Positions 43,327 through 53,352 are shown, counted from the first letter of the stretch. The stretch: 64,000 nucleotides of DNA from an uncultured bacterium (GCA_903893315.1 CAITLU010000018.1:1-64000), one strand, 5' to 3'. Notes: a model not told the origin generated them from the letters alone. A program made the numbers and translations.

Positions 43327-43757
43327 GCTCCGGCACCGAATATCCCGAACGTCCGCGCGTGGCGGTCGGCGTGGTGGTGGTCCACGAAGGCCGGGTGTTG
43401 CTGGTTGAGCGCGCCAAGCCGCCGTCTGCGGCGCAGTGGGCGGTGCCCGGCGGCAGCGTCGAACTCGGCGAAACACTCGCGCAGGCGGCCGAACGTGAAG
43501 TGCTCGAAGAGACCGGAGTTGTGGTCCGCGCGGGCCGTGTCGTTCACGTGTTCGACGGCATCACCCGCGATGAAGCTGGCCGCATACGGTTTCACTACGT
43601 AGTCGTGGATGTCGAGGCCGAGTATCTGAGCGGGCAGGTGCGTGCGGCCGACGACGCGGGCGCAGCAGGGTGGTTCGATCGTCACGAAGTCGAGGCTCTG
43701 AGGCTCAGTGAGATCACCAGGCTGGTGCTGCGCGACATCGTCGGTTTTCTCGCTTAG
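43323..43757 (+). CDS. Nudix hydrolase
   Basis: The protein of about 144 residues has the Nudix box GGSVELGETLAQAAEREVLEETGV and VAVGVVVVHEGRVLLVER before it. It cleaves nucleoside diphosphate derivatives, possibly CoA or ADP-ribose compounds. The TTG at 43323 overlaps the acyl-CoA dehydrogenase stop (TTGA), which makes coupled translation likely; a GTG a dozen codons later is the alternative. Its role next to an acyl-CoA enzyme is not known. Confidence 0.85.
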   Translation: MSSGTEYPERPRVAVGVVVVHEGRVLLVERAKPPSAAQWAVPGGSVELGETLAQAAEREVLEETGVVVRAGRVVHVFDGITRDEAGRIRFHYVVVDVEAEYLSGQVRAADDAGAAGWFDRHEVEALRLSEITRLVLRDIVGFLA

Positions 43758-43874
43758 CAGGTGCTCTGAGTTCGACGCGGGATGCGCGAAGAAGCGACAC
43801 TGACGATCCTTCCGGCCGCAATGCTGACTCGACACGCAAGCCGGGGGCGACTAGTGTCCCACGTTGGTACCACG

Positions 43875-45170
43875 GTGAAGACACTCCATTTACTTGAAGT
43901 TCACGCACGCTCTCTTCCGATGATGTTCGCTGCAGCGATGCTCGCGGCCGCCTGTTCCGCGTCGCGGCCGCCCGCCGGACCTTTGCCGGCCGCGTTGTCG
44001 TCGTCGCCGGCCTCGGTGGTCGCCGCCGATTTTGCCGATCGCTCGGTGCTGAGACTGCGTCTGCGCAACGTGCCGGCCCAGGCCTGGCGTCTGGTCGAGC
44101 CGCACTGGACACGGGTGCCGGACTTTCAGCGCGGCGCCCTGCAGGCGGCGCTTCTGGAAATCTTCGACGAAAAGAAACTGATCGCACCGGCTTCCGATCG
44201 GCTGGCTGCTGCTGCTGCGGCTGATCCGGTGCTTGCGGCCAAGACTCTTGAATGGTTGCGCTCGCCTCTGGCCTCCGAACTCAAGTTCGTTGAAGCCACG
44301 GTCCTGCGCACCGATCTCGACCGTCGCGATACGTTCCTGGAAAAGTACGCGCAGGTCAGTGACGACGGCGGTCCGGAAGTACGCATGTCGCGAATTCGTG
44401 CGCTGGCCGCGGCGACCGACGCCGTCGAGACGACACTCGACATCACGCAGGCAGTCGGTTTGGCGACCGCCGGCCTGATAAACGCGTCCATCCCCGCGCC
44501 GGAGCGGCTCGCTCAGTCGGAGCTTGAAGCCGTCGTGCGTCGCGAGCGCAAGTCTCCTGAGGTCGTAAAGACCTACGAACCGGTGGTGCTGGCGGCGCTG
44601 CTGTATCGTTATCGCGATCTGTCGCTCGACGAGCTCGACGAGTACGTGGCCTTCGCGCGCAGCGATGCCGGGGTCTGGTACCACCGCGTGCTCGTCGATG
44701 CGGTGCTTGCCGCGGTCAAGGATGCCGGCAAGGAGATAGGCGAGGACGATCTGCTGGCCAAGTCCGGCGCCCGTCCGGTTTTCGATCCGGAGGAAGCGTT
44801 GCTGGCACTGCCTTCGGGGCGCCGCGTGCGTGTGCTCGGGATGACCGGCATTCAGATGGACGCCAAGCCCGCGGTGATTCTTCGTTACGAGACGTTCCTC
44901 ACGCTCAAGGACGCAGTCGCAGTCCGGCACGAGGCCGACGAAGTGTGGGAGCGCGTGCGCGGTGACATCGAAAGTGCCGGCAGCGGCGCCGCGGTGTTGC
45001 AGGCTACCGGCTCGGTTGACGGCTGGGTGTTTCCGTCGGCGTCAACGCGCAGCTTTGCGTGGCAGCGTGAACACGACGGCGCCTGGAAGCTGCTTACCAC
45101 CGCGACATCGGCGCGCGCCGGCAGATCCGATGCCATCCAGCACGAGACGTTGTGGAGTCTGGCTCCATAG
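43875..45170 (+). CDS. lipoprotein with a DUF2059-like domain
   Basis: This protein of about 431 residues has a signal peptide ending MLAAACSAS (lipobox) and a helical body. SELEAVVRRERKSPEVVKTYEPVVLAALLYRYRDLSLDELDEYVAFARSDAG is the DUF2059-like segment: paired helices with the SLDEL-x-x-Y-x-x-F pattern. The C-terminal 100 residues are beta-rich and not recognised. It probably sits in the periplasm, lipid-anchored. The GTG at 43875 is chosen as it starts right before the signal sequence; a longer frame from 43782 lacks a plausible signal. Function unknown. Confidence 0.7.
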   Translation: MKTLHLLEVHARSLPMMFAAAMLAAACSASRPPAGPLPAALSSSPASVVAADFADRSVLRLRLRNVPAQAWRLVEPHWTRVPDFQRGALQAALLEIFDEKKLIAPASDRLAAAAAADPVLAAKTLEWLRSPLASELKFVEATVLRTDLDRRDTFLEKYAQVSDDGGPEVRMSRIRALAAATDAVETTLDITQAVGLATAGLINASIPAPERLAQSELEAVVRRERKSPEVVKTYEPVVLAALLYRYRDLSLDELDEYVAFARSDAGVWYHRVLVDAVLAAVKDAGKEIGEDDLLAKSGARPVFDPEEALLALPSGRRVRVLGMTGIQMDAKPAVILRYETFLTLKDAVAVRHEADEVWERVRGDIESAGSGAAVLQATGSVDGWVFPSASTRSFAWQREHDGAWKLLTTATSARAGRSDAIQHETLWSLAP

Positions 45171-45196
45171 GTTTTCGCCGCTAGGCGACGGCGCTG

Positions 45197-45799
45197 TCAG
45201 GTCCGGATGTCGCCCCCGATCGCGGTACCCGGCGCTGGCCGATACGCCTGCATGCGGTCGAGCAGTTGCGCCGGCGTGGTCGCCACCAATACCGCTGCGC
45301 GATGCTTGGGCTTGAGGAATCCTTCGGTGACCGAACGGTCCAGCAACGCGAGCAGCTCGCTGTAGTAACCGGCGACATCGAGAAGGCCGCAGGGCTTGGC
45401 GTGCAGTCCCAGTTGTCTCCAGGTCAGGATCTCGAAGAACTCCTCGAAGGTACCGATGCCTCCAGGCATCGCCACGAATCCGTCGGAAAGCTCCGCCATC
45501 AGCGCCTTGCGCGTGTGCATCGAGTCGACGACGCGCAGGTCGTCAATGCCGTGGTGAGCAAGTTCCCGGTCGGCCAGCCCGCGCGGAATGATGCCGGTGA
45601 CACGAACACCGTGACCGAGCGCCGCGTCGGCGAGGACACCCATCAGGCCGACGTTGCCGCCTCCGTAGACCAATTCGATATCACGCCCGGCCAACTCCGC
45701 GGCGAGTTCCCGCGCGGCGCCGGCGTACTCGTCGCGCGCGCCGCTGCTGGAACCGCAGAACACGCAGAGGCGGTGCAGGCGGCCGGTGTTTTCTAGCAC
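45197..45799 (-). CDS. LOG family protein (TIGR00730-type Rossmann fold)
   Basis: The 200-residue protein has FCGSSSGARDEYAGAARELA at the start, LVYGGGNVGLMGVLADAAL, and PGGIGTFEEFFEILTWRQLGLH, the signature of LOG phosphoribohydrolases. Members release nucleobases from nucleoside monophosphates, including cytokinin precursors. Bacterial members are often misannotated as lysine decarboxylases. It is a single gene, followed on the minus strand by nothing for 27 bases and then the convergent DUF2059 gene. Confidence 0.92.
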   Translation of the reverse strand: MLENTGRLHRLCVFCGSSSGARDEYAGAARELAAELAGRDIELVYGGGNVGLMGVLADAALGHGVRVTGIIPRGLADRELAHHGIDDLRVVDSMHTRKALMAELSDGFVAMPGGIGTFEEFFEILTWRQLGLHAKPCGLLDVAGYYSELLALLDRSVTEGFLKPKHRAAVLVATTPAQLLDRMQAYRPAPGTAIGGDIRT

Positions 45800-45960
45800 G
45801 GCTGTGCTCGGCGTTGACGGATCACGGGCACGGTTGCGTCCCGGTGGTGCGCAAATGTGCGACCGGCCAGCACGCGACTGTTCATCTCACCTTCGACTCG
45901 GTGATGACTGGCCGTCTGTCGTCGGCCGCGAAGCGGGAGGTGACGAATACGCATCATTAT

Positions 45961-47580
45961 TCAGCGCAGCCCCGGCGCTTCGTGGCCGCTGGCCGCGACG
46001 TATTCGCGGTAGCCTCCGCCGTAGGTGATCGGCCCGTCGGGGCCGAGTTCGAGAATGCGAGTGGAAAGCTCGGCCAGGAAGCGGCGATCGTGCGAGACGA
46101 ACAGCATCGTTCCCTCGTAATCCGACAGTGCGCGCACCAGCATTTCCTTGGTCGCCATGTCGAGGTGGTTGGTGGGCTCGTCGAAGACCAGGAAGTTCGG
46201 CCGGTCGTAGAGCAGACGTGCGATCACCAGACGCGCCTTCTCGCCGCCCGACAGGATGCGGCAGGGCTTGGCGATGTCGTCGCCGGGAAATCCGAAGCAT
46301 CCGGCCAGCGATCGCAACGCGCCGCCGCCGGCCAGCGGGAAAGCGTCTTCAAGAGTCTGCAGGACCGAGCGTTCGGGTCGCAGCACTTCCATCGCGTGCT
46401 GCGCGAAGTACCCGAGCCGTACGGAAGCGCCGAGCGTCACCGATCCGCCGTCGGGCTCGGCATCGCCGGCGACCAGTTTCAGGAGCGTCGACTTGCCTGC
46501 GCCGTTGACTCCCATCACCGCCCAGCGCTCACCGCGGCGAATGGTCAGGTCGAGCCCGTCGTAGATGACTTTGTCGCCGTAGCTCTTGCGCAGTCCCACG
46601 ATTCTGACGACGTCGTCGCCGGAGCGAGGGTAGGGTGGGAAGTCGAATACCAGCGTGCTGCGTCTCTTGGGCGGCTCGAGCTTTTCTATCTTGTCGAGTT
46701 GCTTGACTCGCGACTGTACCTGCGAGGCTTTGGCGGCCTGGGCCTTGAAGCGCTCGATGAAGCGCATCTCCTTCGCCAGTTTCGCCTGCTGTCGTTGGTA
46801 GGCGGCCTCGGCCTGGGCCTGGCCCTGCTCGCGCTGCGCTTCGTAGAAATCGTAGTTGCCCGAATAATTGACGAGTTCGCCGCCGTCGATTTCGAGGATG
46901 CGCCCGGTGATGCGGTTGAGGAACTCGCGGTCGTGCGAAGTCATCAGCAGCGCGCCGTCGTAGGTTTTCAGGAAACTTTCGAGCCAGATCAGCGATTCGA
47001 GGTCGAGGTGGTTGGAAGGCTCGTCGAGCAGCATCGCGCTCGGGCGCATCAGCAGGATTCTCGCGAGTCCGACCCGCATCTTCCAGCCGCCCGACAGGCG
47101 GCCGACATCACCGTCGGCCATTTCTTCGGAGAACCCCAGACCGGCCAGCACTTCGCGGGCGCGGGCTTCGAGTTCATAGCCGCCGAGGTCCTCGAAGCGC
47201 GACTGTACGTCGCCGTAGCGTTCGATCAGCGCTTCCATCTCCTCTGCCCGCGCGGGGTCGCCCAGGGCTTCTTCGAGGTGCCTCAGTTCGGCGGCTATCT
47301 GCGAGACAGGGCCGGCGCCGTCCATCACTTCGGCGACCACCGAGCGTCCCGACATCTCGCCGACGTCCTGGCTGAAGTAGCCGATGGTCACGCCGCGATC
47401 GATGGAAACCTGCCCGTCGTCGGGCAGTTCCTCGCGCGTGATCATCCGGAACACGGTCGATTTGCCGGCGCCGTTGGGCCCCACCAAGCCGACTTTCTCT
47501 CCGCGATGGATGGCAGCCCCGGCCTCCAGGAACAGAATCTGACGGCCGTACTGCTTGCTTATCTGATCGAGTCTGATCAT
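45961..47580 (-). CDS. ABC-F family ATP-binding protein
   Basis: The 539-residue soluble protein has two ABC cassettes: the first with Walker A GPNGAGKST, the LSGGWKMRVGLARIL signature and DEPSNHLDLESLIWLE; the second with GVNGAGKST, LSGGEKARLVIARLL and DEPTNHLDMATKEML. They are linked by a charged coiled-coil linker of about 80 residues. ABC-F proteins act on the ribosome in translation or antibiotic protection. The housekeeping YbiT/YheS-like type is most likely, since no resistance context is seen. It starts divergent to a DEAD helicase with a 282-base shared leader. Confidence 0.92.
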   Translation of the reverse strand: MIRLDQISKQYGRQILFLEAGAAIHRGEKVGLVGPNGAGKSTVFRMITREELPDDGQVSIDRGVTIGYFSQDVGEMSGRSVVAEVMDGAGPVSQIAAELRHLEEALGDPARAEEMEALIERYGDVQSRFEDLGGYELEARAREVLAGLGFSEEMADGDVGRLSGGWKMRVGLARILLMRPSAMLLDEPSNHLDLESLIWLESFLKTYDGALLMTSHDREFLNRITGRILEIDGGELVNYSGNYDFYEAQREQGQAQAEAAYQRQQAKLAKEMRFIERFKAQAAKASQVQSRVKQLDKIEKLEPPKRRSTLVFDFPPYPRSGDDVVRIVGLRKSYGDKVIYDGLDLTIRRGERWAVMGVNGAGKSTLLKLVAGDAEPDGGSVTLGASVRLGYFAQHAMEVLRPERSVLQTLEDAFPLAGGGALRSLAGCFGFPGDDIAKPCRILSGGEKARLVIARLLYDRPNFLVFDEPTNHLDMATKEMLVRALSDYEGTMLFVSHDRRFLAELSTRILELGPDGPITYGGGYREYVAASGHEAPGLR

Positions 47581-47862
47581 TGGAACGAAGGCATCTAGCG
47601 GTAACGCGCGGCGGGTTCTACGGGGCGGATGCGCCGCGGCCCTCGATGCCCGTATCGAGAGTTACTGCGCCTCCCCTTGGGTTCACGGCGGAACTCGGCT
47701 ACAAATCACCACGCCTACCACGACGCTTCCCCCGACCCGCTGCGAATCTCTGAAGGCACCACGCACGGCTCCGAGCGCCCGGGGCAACGCCCTGCTTCAC
47801 CTCCATCATTTCCGCGCCGCGCCACGCCGGCCGCAACGACTGAAACTACTATTGGAACTACG

Positions 47863-49095
47863 ATGAAAACCTCAATGAACGATCTCAATCTTCTGCCCGC
47901 GCTGGTCGATGCCGTCGCGGACATGGGCTACACCGAGCCGACGCCTATTCAGGCCAAGGCCATTCCTATCGTGCTGGCCGGGCGCGACCTGATCGGTTGC
48001 GCTGCAACCGGTACCGGCAAGACCGCGGCCTTCCTGCTGCCGGTGCTGCAACGTCTGCATCATGGCGACCCCGGCCGCTGCCGGGCGCTGATCCTTTCGC
48101 CCACGCGTGAACTGGCTTTGCAGATCGACGAGCAGGCGCAGGCTCTCGGCTACCACCTGGGCCTTAGCGCCGCCGCCGTCGTCGGTGGTCTGGACATGGG
48201 TCCGCAGGAACGGGCGTTGCGTGCCGGCGCCGCGATGGTGGTCGCGACCCCCGGACGTCTTCTCGACCACATGCGCTTCAACTACGTCGATCTGAGCTCC
48301 GTCGAGATGCTGATTCTCGACGAAGCTGATCGCATGCTCGACATGGGTTTCCTGCCCGACATACAGCGCATCCTGGCGGTGCTGCCCAAGGTGCGTCAGA
48401 CGCTGCTGTTCTCGGCCACCATGTCGCCGACCATTCGCAAGCTCGCAGGCGAGATTCTCGTCGATCCGGTGACGGTGACGGTGGATCGCCAGGCACCGGC
48501 TACCGCGATCGTGCAGAGCGTGTGCCCGGTTTCGCAGGAACGTAAGGCCGCGCTGCTGACGACGCTGCTGCGGCGTGAGGAGATGAATTCGGTGCTGGTC
48601 TTCGTGCGGCGCAAAGTCGACGCGGATCGCCTGGCGCGTGCGGTCACGCGCGGCGGGATAGAGGCGACCAGCATCCACGCGGACCGCAGCCAGGAGCAGC
48701 GTCTGGCCGCGCTCGAAGGCTTTCGCAGCGGGGCCTTCCCGGTACTGATCGCCACCGACGTGGCGGCGCGAGGTCTCGACGTCAGTGGGATCTCGCACGT
48801 TATCAACTTCGACGTCCCGCATTCCTCCGACGACTATATCCACCGCGCCGGACGCACTGCGCGTGCAGGCGCGGCCGGTGACGTGATCACCTTCGTGTCG
48901 CCCGACGAAGAGGAGCGTCTTGGTGAAATCCAGCGGGTGCTCGGTACTGCGCTGCCGCGCATCGTGGTGCCGGGCTTCGAATCCGGCGCTCACATCGAGG
49001 CTCCGCGCCACGGTTCCGCGCGGCCGACGGATGCAGCTGCTCCGGCGCGGCGCAGTCGCCGTCGCCGCGGCGCGCGGCCTTCGTCCGCGGCCTGA
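47863..49095 (+). CDS. DEAD-box RNA helicase (RhlE-like)
   Basis: The 410-residue protein has all the motifs: ATGTGKTAAFLLP, PTRELALQI, VLDEADRMLDMGF, SAT, VATDVAARGLDVSG (with IATDV) and HRAGRTAR. The basic C-terminal tail, RRSRRRRGARPSSAA, probably contacts RNA. It remodels RNA, perhaps in ribosome assembly or the cold response. The ATG at 47863 starts the conserved domain and the upstream 280 bases form the long leader shared with ABC-F; such leaders are common in cold-induced helicases, but I saw no defined element. Confidence 0.93.
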   Translation: MKTSMNDLNLLPALVDAVADMGYTEPTPIQAKAIPIVLAGRDLIGCAATGTGKTAAFLLPVLQRLHHGDPGRCRALILSPTRELALQIDEQAQALGYHLGLSAAAVVGGLDMGPQERALRAGAAMVVATPGRLLDHMRFNYVDLSSVEMLILDEADRMLDMGFLPDIQRILAVLPKVRQTLLFSATMSPTIRKLAGEILVDPVTVTVDRQAPATAIVQSVCPVSQERKAALLTTLLRREEMNSVLVFVRRKVDADRLARAVTRGGIEATSIHADRSQEQRLAALEGFRSGAFPVLIATDVAARGLDVSGISHVINFDVPHSSDDYIHRAGRTARAGAAGDVITFVSPDEEERLGEIQRVLGTALPRIVVPGFESGAHIEAPRHGSARPTDAAAPARRSRRRRGARPSSAA

Positions 49096-49220
49096 AGCAA
49101 CTCGCATCTTCGGCTGTTCTTCGGCTGACTGATGAAGGTCTTGCCCGTGCGTGTCCGGTAGGTCTACAAAGCGGCTGGCTGCGGTCGCCATCCGGCCGCG
49201 TGGGCAGGCTTCGTACTCAG

Positions 49221-49613
49221 ATGTTCAGTTACATCCACCCCATCCTCGCCGCTGCCGTCCTGGCCTTGTTCGGCTACGTCGCGTCTCTCGGCATCCGTTC
49301 GCGCAACGACCGCCGCGGTGCCGCTGGCCTGCTGCGCAGTCACGCGCGCATCGCGCCGTGGATGTACGGGCTGGTTCTGGCGACGTGGGTGGCAGGTCTG
49401 GCGACGACGTGGTGGTTTCGTCCCGAGCGCGCGCTGGCCGCGAGCGGACACTTTCGCGCCGCAGTCGCGCTGGCAATCCTGTTGTCAGCCTCGGCGCTTT
49501 CGTCGCGCTGGATGCGCCATCCCGCCGTGCGTTCGTTGCACCCATGGTTTGGAGCGATCGCGTTGCTGGTTGCCGCCGCGCAGGTCTTCCTGGGCTTGCA
49601 GATCATGCGTTAG
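49221..49613 (+). CDS. DUF4079-like four-helix membrane protein
   Basis: The 130-residue protein has four hydrophobic segments, with HPILAAAVLALFGYVASLG, RSHARIAPWMYGLVLATWVAG, HFRAAVALAILLSAS and HPWFGAIALLVAAAQVFLG. Histidines at the helix ends recall cytochrome b561-like DUF4079 proteins, which could hold haem. The ATG at 49221 begins MFSYIHP. Its end overlaps the convergent lnt stop by 11 bases. Confidence 0.6.
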   Translation: MFSYIHPILAAAVLALFGYVASLGIRSRNDRRGAAGLLRSHARIAPWMYGLVLATWVAGLATTWWFRPERALAASGHFRAAVALAILLSASALSSRWMRHPAVRSLHPWFGAIALLVAAAQVFLGLQIMR

Positions 49614-51135
49614 ATCGCGACGCCGCGATCAGCAACAGCGCGCTTGCCGCGACACACAGCCAGGCGAACCAGTCGCCCCAGCGCGAGTAGAACCCCGGAA
49701 CGTGAACCGGCCTGACTTCGCCCACGAGTGCTTCGCGCGTGAAGTTGCCGGCCTGCGAAGTGATGACTCCGCGTGCGTCGACGAAGGCGCTGATGCCGGT
49801 GGTGGTGGAGCGAACCAGAGGGATGCCGTTCATCGCCGACTGAGTGGCGGCCAGCATCAGGTGCTGGCTCTGCTCCGAGGCGTCGCCGTACCAGGCATCG
49901 ATGGTGACGTTGACGATCAAATTGACGCTGTCGTCCAGCGCCTTGCGAACGAAGCCAGAACGGATGGCTTCGTAGCAGATCAGGAACACGAAGCGCGTGG
50001 TGCCCGACGTGTACACGGGGATCGTGGTCCCGGCTGCGAAGTGGCCGACGCTCTCGATCCGGTCGAATCCCGGAATCACGTCGCGCAGCGGAACGTACTC
50101 GCCGAACGGGACCAGGATGTTCTTGTCGTAGCGCGTGTCGATCTGGCCGTCGCCGAAGATCCGGAACGCCGAGTTGTGAGACACCAGCTCGTTGCGGCTG
50201 TCGGTCGTGTTGTGATTGGCGCCGGTCCAGATTTCGGCGCCGCTTTGGCGTACGAAATCGAGCACCGCGCGGTTGCGGTCCTGCCCCGGATCGACACGCA
50301 GCGCACCCTCGGGCCACACGTACACGTCGATCCTGGCGTTGTCGGCGACCTTGGCTGCGGCCTGGCCGGACAGGGCCAGAAGATCTTTCGCGAACGTGTC
50401 GGGCTGCATAGCGCTCATCGCTCTGCGGCGTTCGATGGTGTGATCCGGCTGGATCAGCGCGATGCGCAGCGGCGCGGCTTTGCGCTCGGCCGCGGCGATC
50501 GCGTCGCTGCGCACGCCGCTGTAGCACAATGCCAGCGTGACGAGGCCGGCAAACACGGCGACGTTGCCGAGCCATGCGCGTCGCAGCGCTCGGTCGCTGC
50601 CGCGAACGGCTTTCAGACCTTGCAGTACGACCGCGTTGCACAGGATGACCAGGAAACTGATGCCGCTGACTCCGGTGACCGCGCTGGCCAGGAATACATG
50701 CGGGATCTGGTACCAGGCGACTCCCTGCAAGTATCCGAAGAGCTGCGGGTTGAGGAATTCGAGCGCGCAGAACCATGCGGCCACCGCCAGCGGCCAGCGC
50801 GGCCCGGCGACTTTCCTGATGCGTCCCAGCCCCCACGCGAACAATGCCGTGTAGAAGCCGGTTCCCGCCGCGAACGCCGACCACACGAGCAACGCGACGG
50901 GCTTCGAGAGACCACCGAAGCGACTGATGGTGCCGGGCAGCCAGTAGAAGATCGCGAGGTTCGCGCAGAAGCCGACGGTCCATCCCGCCAGCAAGGCGCG
51001 GCGTCCGCTCAGACGTGAAAAAACCCGCAGGGCCGGTACCCAGGACACGGGGTGAAGCGCGACCCAGCCCAGCGGCGGCGATATCAGTGCCTGCATCAGC
51101 CCGGAAAACAGCAAAGAGACGAAGGTGAAGAACAT
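49603..51135 (-). CDS. lnt: apolipoprotein N-acyltransferase
   Basis: This 510-residue protein has six or seven N-terminal membrane helices and a periplasmic nitrilase domain. The catalytic triad lies in VWPEGALR (Glu), YDKNILVPFGEYVPL (Lys, and a conserved Glu) and FLICYEAIRS (Cys). It adds the third acyl chain to outer-membrane lipoproteins, so the organism has an outer membrane and a Lol-type pathway. Several lipoproteins in this window are its substrates. It is a single gene with a short convergent overlap with the DUF4079 gene. Confidence 0.93.
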   Translation of the reverse strand: MFFTFVSLLFSGLMQALISPPLGWVALHPVSWVPALRVFSRLSGRRALLAGWTVGFCANLAIFYWLPGTISRFGGLSKPVALLVWSAFAAGTGFYTALFAWGLGRIRKVAGPRWPLAVAAWFCALEFLNPQLFGYLQGVAWYQIPHVFLASAVTGVSGISFLVILCNAVVLQGLKAVRGSDRALRRAWLGNVAVFAGLVTLALCYSGVRSDAIAAAERKAAPLRIALIQPDHTIERRRAMSAMQPDTFAKDLLALSGQAAAKVADNARIDVYVWPEGALRVDPGQDRNRAVLDFVRQSGAEIWTGANHNTTDSRNELVSHNSAFRIFGDGQIDTRYDKNILVPFGEYVPLRDVIPGFDRIESVGHFAAGTTIPVYTSGTTRFVFLICYEAIRSGFVRKALDDSVNLIVNVTIDAWYGDASEQSQHLMLAATQSAMNGIPLVRSTTTGISAFVDARGVITSQAGNFTREALVGEVRPVHVPGFYSRWGDWFAWLCVAASALLLIAASRSNA

Positions 51136-51212
51136 TGGTCACGGCTCCGTCGCGGGAGCGGTCCTCAAGTATCGCGAACCCGGTCGATGGCAACCCGGCT
51201 GCGGCGCGGCCT

Positions 51213-52005
51213 TTATCCATTGCTGCGAACCGATGGCAGCGTGAAGGCGGGGCAGATGTGGTTTTCGGCGGGGACGGCGCCGAATTGTCTGCTGACCCGG
51301 AATCCGCTGCACGAACAACCGCGGCAATCGCATATGTAGGAAGAGTGACCGATCCCTTCGGTGGCGAAGACCGTATGCACCAGACCGGCTTTTTCAGCCT
51401 TGTTCAGGATCTCGATGCACTCGTCCCTGTTGATCCGACGGCCGCGGCGGGTTGTTTCGTAGAACTCAGCGTGCGGTCCGAACTGGAGGCAGACGCTTTC
51501 CAGCGGATGCTCGCAGCCTTTCCCGAGCAGCTTCTGCGCATAACGGCACGCGCAATCGGCCACCGAATACATTTCGGGGCGTCGACGAACGTCATGACGT
51601 CTTCGTGAGACAGGACCTTGGGCTGTGCCACCACTTCCTGCCGAACCGGGACGATCTTCATCAATCCGCCGTCGATCGGGGAGATGTTCCTGACGAGCCA
51701 GGCCATCTCGGCGGTCGCCTCGACGAACAGTTCCGCCATCTCCTTGTCCATGGTGCGGTAGTCCATCAAGTACTCGTAGACGCCGGGGATGAACGGGGCG
51801 ATGCGGTAGTAGGGCTTGTCGTCTACGAAGTGCGCGAAGATGGCCCCGTGGTCGGCCATGTTCCACAGCATCGCCGCCACTTCTTCCTCTGGACGCCCGA
51901 CCTTGCCGGCGAAGTCCTCCGCCGAAAGACCTCTGCTTTCCGGTGCTGCCTGCTTGCACTGCCCCGTGCGCCGGCTCCGACTCGGTGAACCGAAGCTTTT
52001 TCTGT
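51213..52005 (-). pseudogene. frameshifted 4Fe-4S protein with N-terminal helix-turn-helix part
   Basis: On the minus strand, one frame reads GLSAEDFAGKVGRPEEEVAAMLWNM through EDVMTFVDAP (to about 51577), and another continues with EMYSVADCACRYAQKLLGKGCEHPLE, RRINRDECIEILNKAEKAGLV and YICDCRGCSCSG. Together they make a familiar cysteine-rich 4Fe-4S protein type. The break falls in a CCCC run (minus strand; GGGG at 51576-51579) where one more C would restore DAPEMYSV. A second shift near the N-terminus (GGGG region at about 51960) is likely; the first 60 residues are not recognisable. It is either a decayed gene or a sequencing error. Confidence 0.6.
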
Positions 52006-52230
52006 CGCGTTGTCGATGCCGACGAGGAGGGTGCAGGCCGGGCCGCGATCTTCGAAGCGATCTCGACTGTGTGTCGCGATGCCGACGAACGTCGTCGCGC
52101 GGCCTTGAGCGCGGCGGCACTCATGTTCGAGCGCCGCGATTTGGTTGATGTTTAGCCAGCTTCGGGTAAAAAGCCCGCGTTCTCTTGAACACCACTTGAC
52201 CCGGCTATCCGACAGTCACTCGGAGGGGCG

Positions 52231-53352
52231 ATGAAAAACCAACGCATTTCCACATCACCGAACATGACGGCGTTAGCGCTTTCCTTCTTGCTGCTGAGTT
52301 GTGCCGCGATGCTGGTATCCGACGAGGCGCAGTCACGCGAGGACTCTCCGAAGGCCTTTTCGCGGGCCGAAACGCCCAAGTCGATTCCCGACCTGATCAC
52401 CTACAAGGCCGGTGTTCTCGGGCCCATGCACGGAGGCGAGCCCGTCTCGGAGCACAGCCCGTTTGCCGACGGGGCCTGTGACTTCTGCCACAAGGGCGAC
52501 GCCAAGAATCCGGGGGCCCTGCTCAAGCCGGTCAACCAGATCTGCTTCGACTGCCACAGCGAGTTCGAGGAAATGCTGACCAAGCGACCGGTCAAGCATG
52601 CGGCGGCGGCCAAGCAGTGCACCAACTGCCACAACCCGCACAACTCGCGCAACCAGCACCTTCTGATCTCGGATCAGGTGACGCTGTGTACCAGCTGCCA
52701 CACCGCGATGAAGACCCTGCTTGATACCGCCACCGTCAAGCACGGTGCGTTGGCGGAAGGCAAGTGTTCGACTTGTCACAACCCGCACGCGTCGGCCGTG
52801 GAGAAGCTGCTGATCCAGCTTCCTTTCGACCTGTGCATCAAGTGCCACAGCCGCGATGGGCTGCAGGACGCAAGCGGCACCAGGCTCACCAACTTCAAGA
52901 CCCTGCTCGACAACAACCCGGTGTGGCACGCGCCGGTGGCCGGCAAGGATTGCAGCGCCTGCCACACGCCGCACGGCGGCAAGAATTTCAGGCTGCTGGT
53001 CGAACCCTATCCGGCCAAGTTCTACTCGGCCTACGAGCCGGACAACTACGCGTTGTGCTTCACCTGCCACAACAGCAACATGGTTGATACTCCCGATACC
53101 ACGACCTTGACGGGTTTCCGGGACGGTTCGCGCAATCTGCATTACCTGCACGTCAACAAGCCCGACCGCGGACGCACCTGCCGTGCGTGTCACGAAGTCC
53201 ACGCCAGCAAGCACCCCTTCCAGATTCGCGATTCGGTGCCGTTCGGCGACAAAGGCTGGATGCTGAAGCTCAACTACACGAAAAAGGCCAACGGCGGCTC
53301 GTGTGAGAAGACCTGTCACTCGCTCAAGGAATACGACAGAAGCAAGAAGTGA
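52231..53352 (+). CDS. exported multihaem cytochrome c (nine CXXCH plus one CX3CH)
   Basis: This 373-residue protein has a signal peptide (about residues 1-35) and nine CXXCH sites (CDFCH, CFDCH, CTNCH, CTSCH, CSTCH, CIKCH, CSACH, CFTCH, CRACH). A tenth site near the C-terminus has three intervening residues (SCEKTCHSL). The HNPH and HxxH patterns that follow several sites (CTNCHNPHNS, CSTCHNPHAS, CSACHTPHGG) mark the doubled-CXXCH family of anaerobic multihaem cytochromes. It is periplasmic or at the outer membrane and carries electrons in respiration. GGAGG precedes the ATG. The following gene overlaps by four bases (GTGA). Confidence 0.9.
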   Translation: MKNQRISTSPNMTALALSFLLLSCAAMLVSDEAQSREDSPKAFSRAETPKSIPDLITYKAGVLGPMHGGEPVSEHSPFADGACDFCHKGDAKNPGALLKPVNQICFDCHSEFEEMLTKRPVKHAAAAKQCTNCHNPHNSRNQHLLISDQVTLCTSCHTAMKTLLDTATVKHGALAEGKCSTCHNPHASAVEKLLIQLPFDLCIKCHSRDGLQDASGTRLTNFKTLLDNNPVWHAPVAGKDCSACHTPHGGKNFRLLVEPYPAKFYSAYEPDNYALCFTCHNSNMVDTPDTTTLTGFRDGSRNLHYLHVNKPDRGRTCRACHEVHASKHPFQIRDSVPFGDKGWMLKLNYTKKANGGSCEKTCHSLKEYDRSKK

